The notes under the pieces are model-generated. The model had not been told where the DNA came from. It searched no databases and was given only the letters and a program-made list of their open reading frames with translations. Source: Stieleria mannarensis (GTDB lineage Bacteria; Planctomycetota; Planctomycetia; Pirellulales; Pirellulaceae). Taken from it: a stretch of 64,000 nt of DNA. Positions 38,149 through 47,592 of the stretch are shown one piece after another. The position numbers were made by a program, and so were the translations under genes. The stretch is taken from NCBI RefSeq assembly GCF_014154935.1, contig NZ_JACEHH010000042.1, forward strand, positions 1 to 64,000, written 5' to 3'. Every line of letters starts with the position of its first letter. The first letter of the stretch is position 1.

Positions 38149-39214
38149 CGTCGTCGACTCCGTCAATCGGGCGGCGGGAATCGACCAGATCCGCATAGCG
38201 GGCGGTTCGGACCAAGGACCCGCCGTCGCTTTCGTTGCGGGGGAATCCGAGCACGACGAAGTACAGGGTGATCAGACCGCTGGACAGGATCGACCAGGCC
38301 ACCTTGATCAGGTACGGGGCACCGCTGGGCGACAAGAAGCCTTCGGTGAAAGCTGCCAGAACAAACATCGCCGCGCTGGCGGCCATCACCGGCACGGCGT
38401 CGCGTCCGGCCCGGCGGACCGAGTCCACACGAGACAGACCGCGGGTGTAAAACAGCCCCATGCCCAAACGCAAACCGGCCCCGGCCGACAACGCGATCGC
38501 CGTCAATTCAAAGGGGCCGTGCGCGGTCACGAATTCGAAAAAATGGTCCGCTCCCTCCACCCCGTCGCGTGACATGTAACCAAACGTCGCGCCCAAAACG
38601 ATCGCGTTGTAGGCGAGCGTGACCAAACAGGGGACCAACAGAATCCCATAGGCGAAACACTGCAGCCCGATGCCCGTGTTGTGGCGAATGTAAAACGCCG
38701 CCCGCGCCGTGTATTCTTCTGGATTGACGGCCAACGGTTCTTTGAAGGATTCCGAAGTGGCTTCGAGCATTTTGGAACCGCAAATGCGTTCGGCGAAACC
38801 GGGAAACTGTTCCTCCGCGGCACCCATCACCATCGCCAAGGCGAACAGGCCAAAGAAAACCAGGCTGGCCACCCGCACACAGCCGTCATTGAAAATCCGT
38901 TGCGGTGCTTCCCGGAACAAAATCTGAACCCAACCGCCCGGTGTGGGACTGTGCGTGCGATACAACTGGTTGTGCGCGCGGGCCACCAGACGGTGCAGGT
39001 AGGTGACGGTGTTGGGAGGCAACTGGTAGGCGTCGGCGAGTGCCAGATCGGCGCACGCCGCTCGGTACAGCGATGAAAACCGCGCCACACCCGCCGCCCC
39101 ACGATGTTTGGGGCTGACCGAATCGGTGCTGCCGCGCACTTCCATCGCTTCGCACAGCCGTTCCAGTTCCGTCCAATCGACGCGGCGTTTCTCCAGCAGT
39201 TTCGCGACGTTCAT
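38138..39214 (-). CDS. SpoIIM-like (DUF95, stage II sporulation protein M) membrane protein
   Basis: The 358-residue protein begins with a cytoplasmic helical domain (about 1-95; LLEKRRVDWTELERLCEAME, FSSLYRAACADLALADAYQL, HRLVARAHNQLYR). It then has about five helices with the DUF95 pattern: FYIRHNTGIGLQCFAYGILL, GATFGYM and FFEFVTAHGPFELTAIALSA with the HGPFEL-type motif. This family is present in MoxR clusters of non-sporulating bacteria, where it is a membrane partner of unknown mechanism. ATGA overlap with the RDD gene supports the start at 39214. Confidence 0.88.
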   Translation of the reverse strand: MNVAKLLEKRRVDWTELERLCEAMEVRGSTDSVSPKHRGAAGVARFSSLYRAACADLALADAYQLPPNTVTYLHRLVARAHNQLYRTHSPTPGGWVQILFREAPQRIFNDGCVRVASLVFFGLFALAMVMGAAEEQFPGFAERICGSKMLEATSESFKEPLAVNPEEYTARAAFYIRHNTGIGLQCFAYGILLVPCLVTLAYNAIVLGATFGYMSRDGVEGADHFFEFVTAHGPFELTAIALSAGAGLRLGMGLFYTRGLSRVDSVRRAGRDAVPVMAASAAMFVLAAFTEGFLSPSGAPYLIKVAWSILSSGLITLYFVVLGFPRNESDGGSLVRTARYADLVDSRRPIDGVDDDAA

Positions 39215-40344
39215 TGGTCATCCCCCGGCATCTTGCGCGGCGGTGCGGGGCTTTCGCCCGCCGGCGTCTCGGCACGGGACGGTTCGCCGCCGGGTTGGAT
39301 CGACGCCCGCTCGGACGCCTGCCGCCAATCCCCCAACGGAGCCTGTGCCGGTTGACGATTTACCGGCTGGGCCGGTTGACGCTGGGCTGGTTGACGCTGG
39401 GCCGGCTTGCCGAGCTCCTCCAACACGACGCTTTGCAGTGGTTCGCCCAGCCCCGACGGTTTGCCGGCGTCTTTGGCCAGTGGACTGTAACCGGCCAGCG
39501 GCCCCAGATCGGCCGGTTCGGTCGTCGAATCGGCCAAAAAGGTTTTGTAGTAGAGCGCGTACAGCAACAGGTCCGGGTCGATGTCCCTGCGGAATTCAAA
39601 CCGATCGATCAGCGGATCGGAAAGGTTGCGGGCAACTTCGCGGCGCCGCGGCGGGGTCAAGAAATGTCGACGTTCGACATAGGTTGCCAGCGTTCGGGCC
39701 ATCTTTCTGGTGATCAGGTAGTCCCCGGGAACGTAAGACGCCAGCGCGGGGACCCGTGCGTCGTCCACCTTGGCGATCGGCAATTGCCATTTGCGTTCAT
39801 CGACCACCACCATCGTTCCCGCCGCCAAATCCCCCAATCGCTGCATCCGCCGGGTCATCATCATGCTGACCAACCCGATGATCCCCGTCGGGATGAAATA
39901 GACCGGCGGGATGTCGGGATCCCACGTGTTGATCGCGGCGACCGGGGCCAAATCCGCGACGCGCAACAAGTTGCGTAGCAAGGCGCTGCGTGGCGAGACG
40001 GGACGCCCGTCAACTTCGATCACGCGAATCCCACAAAACCACTTTCCGATCGTGCGGCCGTTGAAATACGCCTCCAAAATCGTCCCGTAAAACCAATTGA
40101 TCACGAAGATCAAAATCACGATGAAGGCAAACGTCAGCGGCCCGTAGAAGGTCGACAACACGGTCAACATGCCGCCGAGCAACAGCAGCGTGAACCCGAC
40201 CGTCAAAATCACCCCCCAGCGGACCGCCAGATCGATCAGGTACGCCGGCAGACGACGGAACGGACCGGCCAATTGATATTCAAAGGCGATGTTCTCCGGC
40301 GTGACCACGGCGATGGTCGTGTCGAGCGGTTGGACGGCGGCCAT
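39211..40344 (-). CDS. RDD family membrane protein
   Basis: The 377-residue protein starts with the RDD domain. RRLPAYLIDLAVRWGVILTV carries the conserved Arg and Asp, and NGRTIGKWFCGIRVIEVDGR and MQRLGDLAAGTMVVVDE complete the pattern. A long cytoplasmic C-terminal region of about 200 residues follows, including a short Gln/Pro/Ala repeat (QPAQRQPAQ) and a Pro-rich tail. The start at ATG 40344 leaves the usual N-terminus just before the first helix. RDD proteins are proposed ion antiporters or assembly factors. It is the first gene of the MoxR cluster. Confidence 0.88.
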   Translation of the reverse strand: MAAVQPLDTTIAVVTPENIAFEYQLAGPFRRLPAYLIDLAVRWGVILTVGFTLLLLGGMLTVLSTFYGPLTFAFIVILIFVINWFYGTILEAYFNGRTIGKWFCGIRVIEVDGRPVSPRSALLRNLLRVADLAPVAAINTWDPDIPPVYFIPTGIIGLVSMMMTRRMQRLGDLAAGTMVVVDERKWQLPIAKVDDARVPALASYVPGDYLITRKMARTLATYVERRHFLTPPRRREVARNLSDPLIDRFEFRRDIDPDLLLYALYYKTFLADSTTEPADLGPLAGYSPLAKDAGKPSGLGEPLQSVVLEELGKPAQRQPAQRQPAQPVNRQPAQAPLGDWRQASERASIQPGGEPSRAETPAGESPAPPRKMPGDDQ

Positions 40345-40570
40345 GCAAACGAAAAAGAGGCGAAAACGGTCATCCCGGAACAGGTCCAATTATCACCCCG
40401 TAGGCCCACACCACGCAACCGGCGGGGGATTTAAGTTTCAGGTTTCAGGTTTCGCGATTGAAGTTTCAGACATTTCTAAAGCCCCCAACCATGTTTTGGC
40501 ACACATGGATTTTCTCTTGCCTGGCAGTTCATTTTCACCGCCAATTTTTCTGCCCCCCATTTTTCCGTCC

Positions 40571-40640
40571 CTCCCAACTCCCAACTCCCAACTCCCAACT
40601 CCCAACTCCCAACTCCCAACTCCCAACTCCCAACTCCCAA
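40571..40640 (+). repeat. Ten perfect 7-bp units CTCCCAA; G-rich on the minus strand
   Basis: Ten consecutive copies of CTCCCAA run from 40571 to 40640. On the minus strand this is a run of TTGGGAG units, with a GGG tract every seven bases, suitable for G-quadruplex formation. It lies about 60 bp before the Nramp-like start, inside the 356 bp between the divergent RDD and Nramp-like genes. A GTTTCAG-type short repeat at about 40433-40470 is also there. Confidence 0.9.
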
Positions 40641-40700
40641 CTGACCTGAAACTTTCTCGCCGCAACATGCGTGATTCTGGCTCTGCTACACTCACGCCCC

Positions 40701-42227
40701 ATGAAAGAAAACGAAACCATTTCCCCTCCCACCTCACTGGGGCGGATTCTGCTGGCGGTCGGGCCGGGGCTGATCGTCGCGGGATCGATCGTCGGTAGCG
40801 GTGAATTGATCGCCACGACCAAGACGGGGGCCGAAGCCGGATTCAGTCTGTTGTGGCTGATCGTGATCGGCTGCGTCATCAAGGTGTTCGCCCAAATCGA
40901 ATTCGGACGCTACGCATTGATCAGCGGAAAGACGACGTTGGTGGCGCTCGATGAGGTTCCGGGGCCGCGGATCAAGGGGCGTGGGAATTGGTTGGTGTGG
41001 TATTGGTTGGTCATGTGGCTGGCCAGCATTTCCCAACTGGGAGGCATCGTCGGCGGTGTCGGTCAGGCGCTGTCGATCAGTGCGCCGTTGACGCAGCAAG
41101 GCGTGGCGTACAACCAGGCGGCCGACGCCGAACAACTGGCGCGTTTCGATGCCTTTCGCCAAGCACATCGCCAAGGCGAGAATGAGTCCGAAGTGACCAC
41201 GTCGAATACGTGGGGCACCTACGACGCCACGTATCGCTCGGAAGTTCCCGGCGAGCGTTCGCATCCCCATGACACCGCGATCTGGGCCGTCATCATCTCG
41301 CTGATCACCAGCGTGATTCTGGTCGTCGGCCGGTACAGCTTGATTCAATCCTTCTCCACCGCGTTGGTGGCATCGTTCACGTTGCTGGTCATCGTGAACG
41401 TGTATTGGTTACAAAGCGAGGCCGAGTTTGCGTTCAGTGCCAAAGAATTTCTGTCCGGGTTGATGTTTTCGTTTCCGGACAAGACGGCGGAGATCAGTCC
41501 GATTCGAACGGCACTGGCGACCTTTGGCATCATCGGTGTGGGAGCTGCCGAATTGATCACGTACCCGTATTGGTGTTTGGAAAAGGGGTACGGCAAATTC
41601 ACCGGGGCGAATGACGGTTCGCCGCAGTGGAAACAGCGGGCCGCCGGATGGATGCGGGTGATGCACGTCGATGCATGGGGCGCGATGTTGATCTATACCT
41701 TTGCCACCGTCGCGTTCTATCTGTTGGGCGCCTCGGTGCTACACCGCATCGGATTGAATCCCGAAAAGGGCGACATGGTGCGGACGCTGGCGGTGATGTT
41801 TCAACCGGTGTTTTCCGAATGGGCCGCGACGGTGTTTTTGTTCGGCGCATTGGCGGTGCTGTATTCGACGTTTTTCGTCGCCAACGCGTCCCACGCGCGG
41901 ACATTTTCCGACGCCTTGCGGGTGATCGGCGTGATCGCGCACGACCAGCAGACCCGGGACCGTTGGATTCGGATTTTGAGCGGTGTGTTTCCGATCCTGT
42001 GTGTGATCATCTTCATCGCCTTCCCCGCTCCGGCACAGCTGGTTTTGATCAGCGGGATCACCCAGGGGATCATGTTACCGATGCTGGCCGCCGCGGCACT
42101 GTTCTTCCGCTACAAGCGATCGGTCGAGGGCTTGGAACCGGGCAAGACGTGGGATCTTTTCTTATGGCTGTCCGCCGCGGCGATGCTGGTCACGGGGGCC
42201 TGGACGTTCTACGCCCAATTCACCTGA
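40701..42227 (+). CDS. Nramp-related transporter with altered metal motifs
   Basis: The 508-residue protein has about eleven membrane helices and an overall Nramp fold: [20 protein letters not shown] in helix 1, [40 protein letters not shown] and a C-terminal [20 protein letters not shown]. In true Nramp Mn/Fe transporters helix 1 has DPGN and helix 6 has MPH. Here helix 1 reads GSIVGSGE and the helix 6 region reads [19 protein letters not shown], so neither canonical metal ligand set is present. A polar, poorly hydrophobic insert (about residues 125-185) follows helix 4. The start at ATG 40701 gives a short cytoplasmic N-terminus. Substrate is uncertain. Confidence 0.82.
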   Translation: MKENETISPPTSLGRILLAVGPGLIVAGSIVGSGELIATTKTGAEAGFSLLWLIVIGCVIKVFAQIEFGRYALISGKTTLVALDEVPGPRIKGRGNWLVWYWLVMWLASISQLGGIVGGVGQALSISAPLTQQGVAYNQAADAEQLARFDAFRQAHRQGENESEVTTSNTWGTYDATYRSEVPGERSHPHDTAIWAVIISLITSVILVVGRYSLIQSFSTALVASFTLLVIVNVYWLQSEAEFAFSAKEFLSGLMFSFPDKTAEISPIRTALATFGIIGVGAAELITYPYWCLEKGYGKFTGANDGSPQWKQRAAGWMRVMHVDAWGAMLIYTFATVAFYLLGASVLHRIGLNPEKGDMVRTLAVMFQPVFSEWAATVFLFGALAVLYSTFFVANASHARTFSDALRVIGVIAHDQQTRDRWIRILSGVFPILCVIIFIAFPAPAQLVLISGITQGIMLPMLAAAALFFRYKRSVEGLEPGKTWDLFLWLSAAAMLVTGAWTFYAQFT

Positions 42228-42388
42228 CGCGGTCACTGCCGCAGCATGTCGCGCGGTTTTTAACCTCCGATTTAACAGACCGTTGCGACTTAATCCACTC
42301 TCTGGGAGTGTCGCGGAGGAATTTACGCTCACTGCGGCTCGCGTTGGCTTGACCGCCCTCGAATCAGCGTCCCGACACGGCTGGCCGT

Positions 42389-44029
42389 TTAATCATCCAG
42401 GAAGACGTAGTCCGGTCGCACCGATTTGTACCATTCCCGCCACTTGCGTTGGGCGTTGCGGATCTCGGCATTGGTCGGCTCGTCCGGCATGCCAAAGCCT
42501 TCGAATTTCCGGCTGATAAAACGCAACCCATCGCGGGCGTACGCGCGGACAGCATGATCGGGATCGCTGAGTGCAAAGATCAGGGCCGGCACGACGCGAT
42601 GTTCGTCGCTCATGCCGAGCATTTTTGCCGACACACGACGCGCCTGCCACGACCTGCTGCCGCGGACGAGACGTTCGAGCCGTTCGAGTTGCGCCGTGCG
42701 TTCCACCGGGTCGGTGGGAAGTTCGGCGTTGTCGACCATCGCTTTGCCGTCCAATTCATCGGCGTTGTCACTTTCGAGCAGTTGCAGCATGTTGGCCACC
42801 GATTGGGCGGCCACCGGCGAAACCGCTTGGCCGTTCTGCATCTTCGCATCGCTGACGTTTTCGCCGAATCCATAGCCGCCGATCGCCGACGCGCTGGCAC
42901 CAGCACCGAGTGATTTCTTGGTGCTGCGGATCAGGAACAGAATCGCAAAACAGGTGTTGGCCGGGGCATAAATGTGCTGAGTTTCCCCCCAGCCACCCTC
43001 GGGGGTTTGCGACCGTTTCAGTTCCCCGACGATGCGATTGTACCAATCCGGTTCCGACTCGATCGGCACCCCCTGGGCGATGTCCAAGAAACTCTGATAA
43101 CGCTCGGTCGTATAGCAGGTGTAGTAGTAATAGCGGTGATTGACGTGATCGGGGGTCGGGTTCGCCCGGAGCCAATTTTCCATCCGGCCGATCGCGTTGA
43201 AAACGGCGTCTTTCTTAATCCGCGCGTTGGTTTTTCTCCGCTCGGCGTTTTCGTCATCTTTGAACAGCTTGATGGCTTTGGGCAGGCCGATGATTCCCGC
43301 GTCTTGGGTCGTCTTGCTGGACCCCCACATCCCGATCGTGTCTCCGGCGATCAACAGCGTCGCACCTCCGGCGAGCGACATGCCCTCGGTGATCCGCTCT
43401 TGCTTTGTCAAACCTCCGCCGGACGGAACGACCCCCTGATAGGGCCAAGCCCCACGGATATCCTGGACCCGAAAAAACCAGTCCATCGATTTCTGCAGAC
43501 GGTTGTAGTCGACCTTGTAGCCGAGCCGATCGAGCGTCCAAAGTGCGAGCACCACATATTGGGTTTGCGACGTGTCCCCCTTCTTTTCCTGGGGATAGGT
43601 GTAGGATCCGTCGGCCTCCTGGACCTCGTCGAAGTAGCGCAGAATCGTTGCGAGCTCGTTGCGATACTGCTGCGGGTCGACCTCGGCAAACAGCAGTGCG
43701 GACACCGCCGCGTGATAGTTCGACTTGAACTCTTGCTGGCGTGAAAAGACGCTGACAAATTTTTTCGCCTCTGCCAGCCCTCTCTGCACCACCGGATTGG
43801 TCGGATCCGGAGCCGCCTTCATCATCGTGTACGCGGCAAGTACCTGTTCGCCTTCGTCGTGGATCTCGGCCGATTCGAGGAATTGGATCCCTCGGGCGAC
43901 CATTTGTTGCACCATCGGATCCTCGGGCTTGATGGCATGTGCGACCGGGCTGACGGCGAACTGCCAGAGAGAGGCGAAAAAGCCTCCGAGGAGGACCAAA
44001 TGGATCTGTCGCTGCATCAGAAAAACCAT
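42389..44029 (-). CDS. Exported alpha/alpha-toroid (squalene-cyclase fold) protein with HEAT-like tail
   Basis: The protein of about 546 residues has a signal peptide (HLVLLGGFFASLWQFAVSPV). A prenyltransferase/squalene-cyclase-like toroid follows, with repeat blocks such as QEADGSYTYPQEKKGDTSQT, SMDWFFRVQDIRGAWPYQG and RSQTPEGGWGETQHIY. The last 110 residues look like HEAT repeats (SRSWQARRVSAKMLGMSDEH, VVPALIFALSDPDHAVRAYA). The QW-like motifs are kept, but the DxDD acid motif of real hopene cyclases was not seen. A structural or binding role outside the cytoplasm is more likely than catalysis. The start could be ATG 44029 or 44014. Confidence 0.75.
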   Translation of the reverse strand: MVFLMQRQIHLVLLGGFFASLWQFAVSPVAHAIKPEDPMVQQMVARGIQFLESAEIHDEGEQVLAAYTMMKAAPDPTNPVVQRGLAEAKKFVSVFSRQQEFKSNYHAAVSALLFAEVDPQQYRNELATILRYFDEVQEADGSYTYPQEKKGDTSQTQYVVLALWTLDRLGYKVDYNRLQKSMDWFFRVQDIRGAWPYQGVVPSGGGLTKQERITEGMSLAGGATLLIAGDTIGMWGSSKTTQDAGIIGLPKAIKLFKDDENAERRKTNARIKKDAVFNAIGRMENWLRANPTPDHVNHRYYYYTCYTTERYQSFLDIAQGVPIESEPDWYNRIVGELKRSQTPEGGWGETQHIYAPANTCFAILFLIRSTKKSLGAGASASAIGGYGFGENVSDAKMQNGQAVSPVAAQSVANMLQLLESDNADELDGKAMVDNAELPTDPVERTAQLERLERLVRGSRSWQARRVSAKMLGMSDEHRVVPALIFALSDPDHAVRAYARDGLRFISRKFEGFGMPDEPTNAEIRNAQRKWREWYKSVRPDYVFLDD

Positions 44030-44475
44030 GCGAAAGTCGAAGAAGAGGCTGGCGCTGGACGGGCGAGAGCGTTTCGGATTTCAATTCCCGAAGTATAGCA
44101 CAAAGGCTGAAAATCAACGAAGGGTTCCGGCCGCCCGCCGAGAATCATCGATCCCCCTTGGGGAAGAGACGGCGTCTTGCGCTTCAATCGAACGCCTCGG
44201 AGGGCAATTGCTGCAAAATTCGGTTCTTCCGGGAAATTCGTGGCAAATTGCTCAGGACCGAGTATCCGAAAGCTGCCACCAAGTTCTCGGACGACCCCAA
44301 AATTCTTGGCGGCCTGTTGATTGAGTCAGCCGATCGGCGCTAGCCGCGGTTCCGCCGCCAAAAACCGGCACCGGCGGCCGTCGGCTGATCGATAGATTGT
44401 TCCTTTCGAAAAAATCAACAGGCCGTTGACGAATTCCGCGCCGATCAGATCCGTCCGTTATCCGCGATGCTGCGG
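44030..44475. other. Intergenic region with a family A repeat and a short inverted motif
   Basis: The 446 bp between the toroid gene start and the sulfotransferase stop contain a family A repeat copy at 44153-44205 (CCCCCTTGGGGAAGAGACGG followed by a GAACGCC block). A GGCCTGTTGATTGAGTCAGC motif with GCTAGCCGCGG follows at 44312-44350, matching an inverted version near 15613. A second partial copy (ATCAACAGGCCG) is at 44418-44430. No gene was seen. Confidence 0.5.
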
Positions 44476-45300
44476 TCATTCAGGGTAGTTCAGCAGCCGC
44501 AACCCTGTCTCGAAACGCGCGGTCAACAGCGTGATCTGTTCGGCCGACAATTCGTCCCGGTAGGCCCCGCTGACCCCTCGGCGTACAAACCGTTTTTCCG
44601 CCGGCCAAAGCTTGCTGTCCCAGCCGAGTCGACGCTCGCGATCCTGCATTTTTTTGACCTGCGTGGCTTCGGCAATCGACTGGATTTCATCGCCAGAGAG
44701 GTCCAATCGCAGAAATGACGCGACCCGCTGCAGTTGCGAGGCGCAGTCCGTTTTCAGATCTTCGTAGCGTACCGTCAGGATTTCCGCCTGATAGGGATTC
44801 TCGTGCCATTTCAGCACATGGTCTTGCCAGTCGCCCCACGGCAATTCAATTCGCCCGGCAACCATCTGGTCCAAATCGGCCGGATGGCCGAGTGCCTCGT
44901 TGAAGCTGCGGTAGGAACAAAGAACATCGCGACCGTCGCGGACGATGTTCAGCACACGCTTGTATTGGGGTTGCGGTAACGCGTGAGTCTTGAAGCACGT
45001 GGTCGGCAGAAAACGCTTGTAAAAGGCCTTGGAGTGAATGTCCGGGACGAGCTCCTGCACCAAGGCGTCGGGGGTGCGACCGGGATCGAAACGGTACAAC
45101 ATGGCCGCGACCATCAGCTGCATCCAGGTGTTTCCCGACTTCGGATAGCCGGCGATAAACACGTCGGATTCCTCGAACCGATTTGTCGCAATGAACGACG
45201 CCGCGTGTCGGGCCAACGCGTCTCGTTCCGCCGTCAGCGAATCAATTTCAGCCCGCAGCACTCTTCTTGCGATTCGTTTTAAGATGGTTTCGTCTCCCAT
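44476..45300 (-). CDS. PAPS-dependent sulfotransferase
   Basis: The 274-residue protein is a cytosolic-type sulfotransferase. The 5'-phosphosulfate loop is IAGYPKSGNTWMQLMVAAML and the 3'-phosphate block is IVRDGRDVLCSYRSFNEALG. Further on are LPWGDWQDHVLKWHEN and VRYEDLKTDCASQLQRVASF. The enzyme transfers sulfate from PAPS to a hydroxyl group, here most probably on the exported polysaccharide. It is the last gene of the operon, with its start overlapping the Wzt gene end by 22 bp. The final GxxGxxK-like motif reads RRGVSGAYRDELSAEQI, so the terminal part is a little diverged. Confidence 0.9.
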   Translation of the reverse strand: MGDETILKRIARRVLRAEIDSLTAERDALARHAASFIATNRFEESDVFIAGYPKSGNTWMQLMVAAMLYRFDPGRTPDALVQELVPDIHSKAFYKRFLPTTCFKTHALPQPQYKRVLNIVRDGRDVLCSYRSFNEALGHPADLDQMVAGRIELPWGDWQDHVLKWHENPYQAEILTVRYEDLKTDCASQLQRVASFLRLDLSGDEIQSIAEATQVKKMQDRERRLGWDSKLWPAEKRFVRRGVSGAYRDELSAEQITLLTARFETGLRLLNYPE

Positions 45301-46634
45301 TGAAAACAGGGTTGCAAGACTCCCGACCGCTTCGTCCGCTGAGTCTCTTCAAGCTCGCTCTCATGAATCCTGAATTTCACCAATGCGGTTCGGTTGAACA
45401 GGTTTTCGACATGCGGAATTCCCGCGTTGATCGTCAGGTAGTACCAACCGGGACTGAGCAGGCGTCCGGGGATCCTGCACGTGCTGCGGTAGCAACCCGG
45501 TGACCTGGGGCCGCGATTGTCCGGGGAATCCGAATCGTACGCTTCCACGACGACCGGTCCTTCTCCGGAAACGATCAAGAACCCCACCCGCATCGGTGGC
45601 AACGGCTTACCGATGGTGTATTGAATCGTGACCTCAAACGCCGCATCGGGGGAAATCACGTCGGACGGGTCGGTCGCCGCGAACGACGGACGCCCCGGAC
45701 TGGTGACGCTGACACGTTCGATCGCAAACGCCGCGTTGGTCTGGTCAGTGGACTGCCAGTGGGATCCGGTCTGGGCTCCCGCATTGAGTTCAAAGTAGTC
45801 ACGAATGGTGTCCGCGATCGGCGCGATGCCGACCACCTGGCCGCGATCCAACAAGACGCCTTGGCGACACAGCGATTGAACGGATCCCATGTTGTGGCTG
45901 ACGAACAGGACGGTTTTCCCCTGATCCGCCGAAACCTCTCGCATTCGGCCGATGCAGCGGTTTTGAAACTCCGCGTCCCCGACGGCAAGGACTTCATCGA
46001 CGACCAAAATCTCGCAATCCAGGTGTGCCGCGACGGCAAAGCCCAAGCGGACCGTCATCCCGCTGCTGTAACGTTTGACCGGCGTGTCGATGTACTTCGC
46101 ACAACCGCTGAAATCGATGATCTGATCAAGTCGCTGTTTGATTTCGTGACGCCGCATGCCCAACAGCGCGCCGTTTAAAAAAATGTTCTCGCGACCGGTC
46201 AATTCCGGTTGAAACCCGGTTCCGACCTCCAACAAACTTGCCACGCGGCCCTTCGTTTTGATTCGCCCCGCCGTCGGCGCGGTGATCTTTGACAACAGTT
46301 TCAGCAACGTCGACTTGCCGGCTCCGTTTCGTCCCACGATGCCGAGGATCTCGCCCATCGGGACGTCGAAATCGATGTCTTTGAGCGCCCAAACGTAGTC
46401 GTCCCGCCGCTTTTTCACCGCACCGCGTTTCCCCGTTGACGCGTCGGCCGAGCGGGCTTGGGAAACTCCCGCGGGCTGCTCGCGATCGTTGATCGTTCCG
46501 ACGGTTGCAAACGGATCGGGCTTGCCGAGAAGACGTGCCGCCAGACGCTGCAGGTCGTGTGAGAGCGTTCCGGTACCGACCTGACCGAGTCGGTAACGTT
46601 TGGAAACGGATTCAAATCGGATCGCAACGGACAC
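45279..46634 (-). CDS. wzt: Polysaccharide ABC exporter ATPase with carbohydrate-binding tail (Wzt-type)
   Basis: The 451-residue ATPase has Walker A VGRNGAGKSTLLKLLSKI, signature YSSGMTVRLGFAVAAHL, Walker B ILVVDEVLAVGDAEFQNRCI and a VLFVSHNMGSVQSLCRQGV H-loop. The C-terminal 170 residues form a Wzt-type beta domain (SPDAAFEVTIQYTIGKPLPP, PGWYYLTINAGIPHVENLFN) that reads the non-reducing end of the chain. An unusual polar insert of about 30 residues (EQPAGVSQARSADASTGKRG) lies before the ATPase core. The start is GTG 46634, giving a 1-bp overlap with the Wzm stop. Confidence 0.92.
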   Translation of the reverse strand: MSVAIRFESVSKRYRLGQVGTGTLSHDLQRLAARLLGKPDPFATVGTINDREQPAGVSQARSADASTGKRGAVKKRRDDYVWALKDIDFDVPMGEILGIVGRNGAGKSTLLKLLSKITAPTAGRIKTKGRVASLLEVGTGFQPELTGRENIFLNGALLGMRRHEIKQRLDQIIDFSGCAKYIDTPVKRYSSGMTVRLGFAVAAHLDCEILVVDEVLAVGDAEFQNRCIGRMREVSADQGKTVLFVSHNMGSVQSLCRQGVLLDRGQVVGIAPIADTIRDYFELNAGAQTGSHWQSTDQTNAAFAIERVSVTSPGRPSFAATDPSDVISPDAAFEVTIQYTIGKPLPPMRVGFLIVSGEGPVVVEAYDSDSPDNRGPRSPGCYRSTCRIPGRLLSPGWYYLTINAGIPHVENLFNRTALVKFRIHESELEETQRTKRSGVLQPCFQWETKPS

Positions 46635-47503
46635 TAGACCGAGTCCATAAAGGTTCGCTCCACGCGATTGAAAATCACCGTCGAGACAAGGAATGCGACG
46701 GCCGCAAAGATGACCGAATAAGCCACACCGCCGACCGAGACGGTTCCCGTGCCCAGGAATCCCAAACGCGTCAGCTCGAACAGCGGCGCCAGCGGGTTCC
46801 AGGCAAGCACCGCGGCGATCCCCGGCGGGATCTGCGACGCCGGATAAATCACCGGGGTCGCATACATCAGCAATTGCACACCGAACTGCAGCAAGAAGAT
46901 CAGGTCCCGATACTTGGTCGTCAACGCCGAAAATGACATCCCAAACGCCAGCCCCAACGTCGCCATCACCAAAACGCTTAACGGCAACAGCAGGGCCCAG
47001 CGGTTCGGCGTCACCACACCGCCGGCGACGTAGTAGGCGAGCATCGCCAAAAACAGCCCGAATTGAATCGCGAATCGAATCAGGTTGGACGTCACGATCG
47101 ACAACGGGATCAACAACCGCGGAAAATATACCTTGCCGAACAAGCTGGCGTTGTCTCGAAACACCGTGGCGGTCTTATTGAAGCATTCGGAAAAATAATT
47201 CCACAACACGACCCCCGACATGTAGAACAAGACCTGCGGCAAGCCATCGGAGGAAAGCTTGGCGATCGTTCCGAACACCAACACGTAAACCAGAGTGGTG
47301 AAGATCGGCTGGATGAAAAACCAAAGCGGTCCCAGGATGGTCTGTTTGTAAAACGAGACGATGTCCCGATAGGTAAACAGATACAGCAGGTCGCGGTAGG
47401 TCCAGACTTCACCCAAACGCAAGCTGAACACGGCTGAATTCGGCTCAAGAATCTGGTCCCAATCCTCGCAATTCAACTCGGTTTCACTTTCGGTTGCCAT
47501 CAC
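46634..47503 (-). CDS. wzm: Polysaccharide ABC exporter permease (Wzm-type, ABC-2)
   Basis: The 289-residue permease has six helices with the ABC-2 pattern: ELWKYRDL-like RLGEVWTYRDLLYLFTYRDI, FYKQTILGPLWFFIQPIFTT, YMSGVVLWNYFSECFNKTAT and LFGKVYFPRLLIPLSIVTSN. It forms the channel moving undecaprenyl-linked glycan across the inner membrane with Wzt. The FWY-rich gate helix and the C-terminal ATPVIYPASQIPPGIAAVLA segment are typical. The overlap with wzt supports cotranslation. An 89-bp gap separates it from the glycosyltransferase gene upstream. Confidence 0.92.
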   Translation of the reverse strand: MMATESETELNCEDWDQILEPNSAVFSLRLGEVWTYRDLLYLFTYRDIVSFYKQTILGPLWFFIQPIFTTLVYVLVFGTIAKLSSDGLPQVLFYMSGVVLWNYFSECFNKTATVFRDNASLFGKVYFPRLLIPLSIVTSNLIRFAIQFGLFLAMLAYYVAGGVVTPNRWALLLPLSVLVMATLGLAFGMSFSALTTKYRDLIFLLQFGVQLLMYATPVIYPASQIPPGIAAVLAWNPLAPLFELTRLGFLGTGTVSVGGVAYSVIFAAVAFLVSTVIFNRVERTFMDSV

Positions 47504-47592
47504 GCCCGTTTTGTATTTCAGGTTTGAAACACGATCCAGTTTCAGCGGCTGACGTGACAGCGACCGAGTTCATACGCCGCGCCCCCCGTGGA

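Noticed and set aside
40438-40737. Open frame with a repeating WELGVGS peptide on the minus strand
   Set aside because: The peptide is a direct translation of the 7-bp DNA repeat and overlaps the start of the Nramp-like gene; it has no start context or family.
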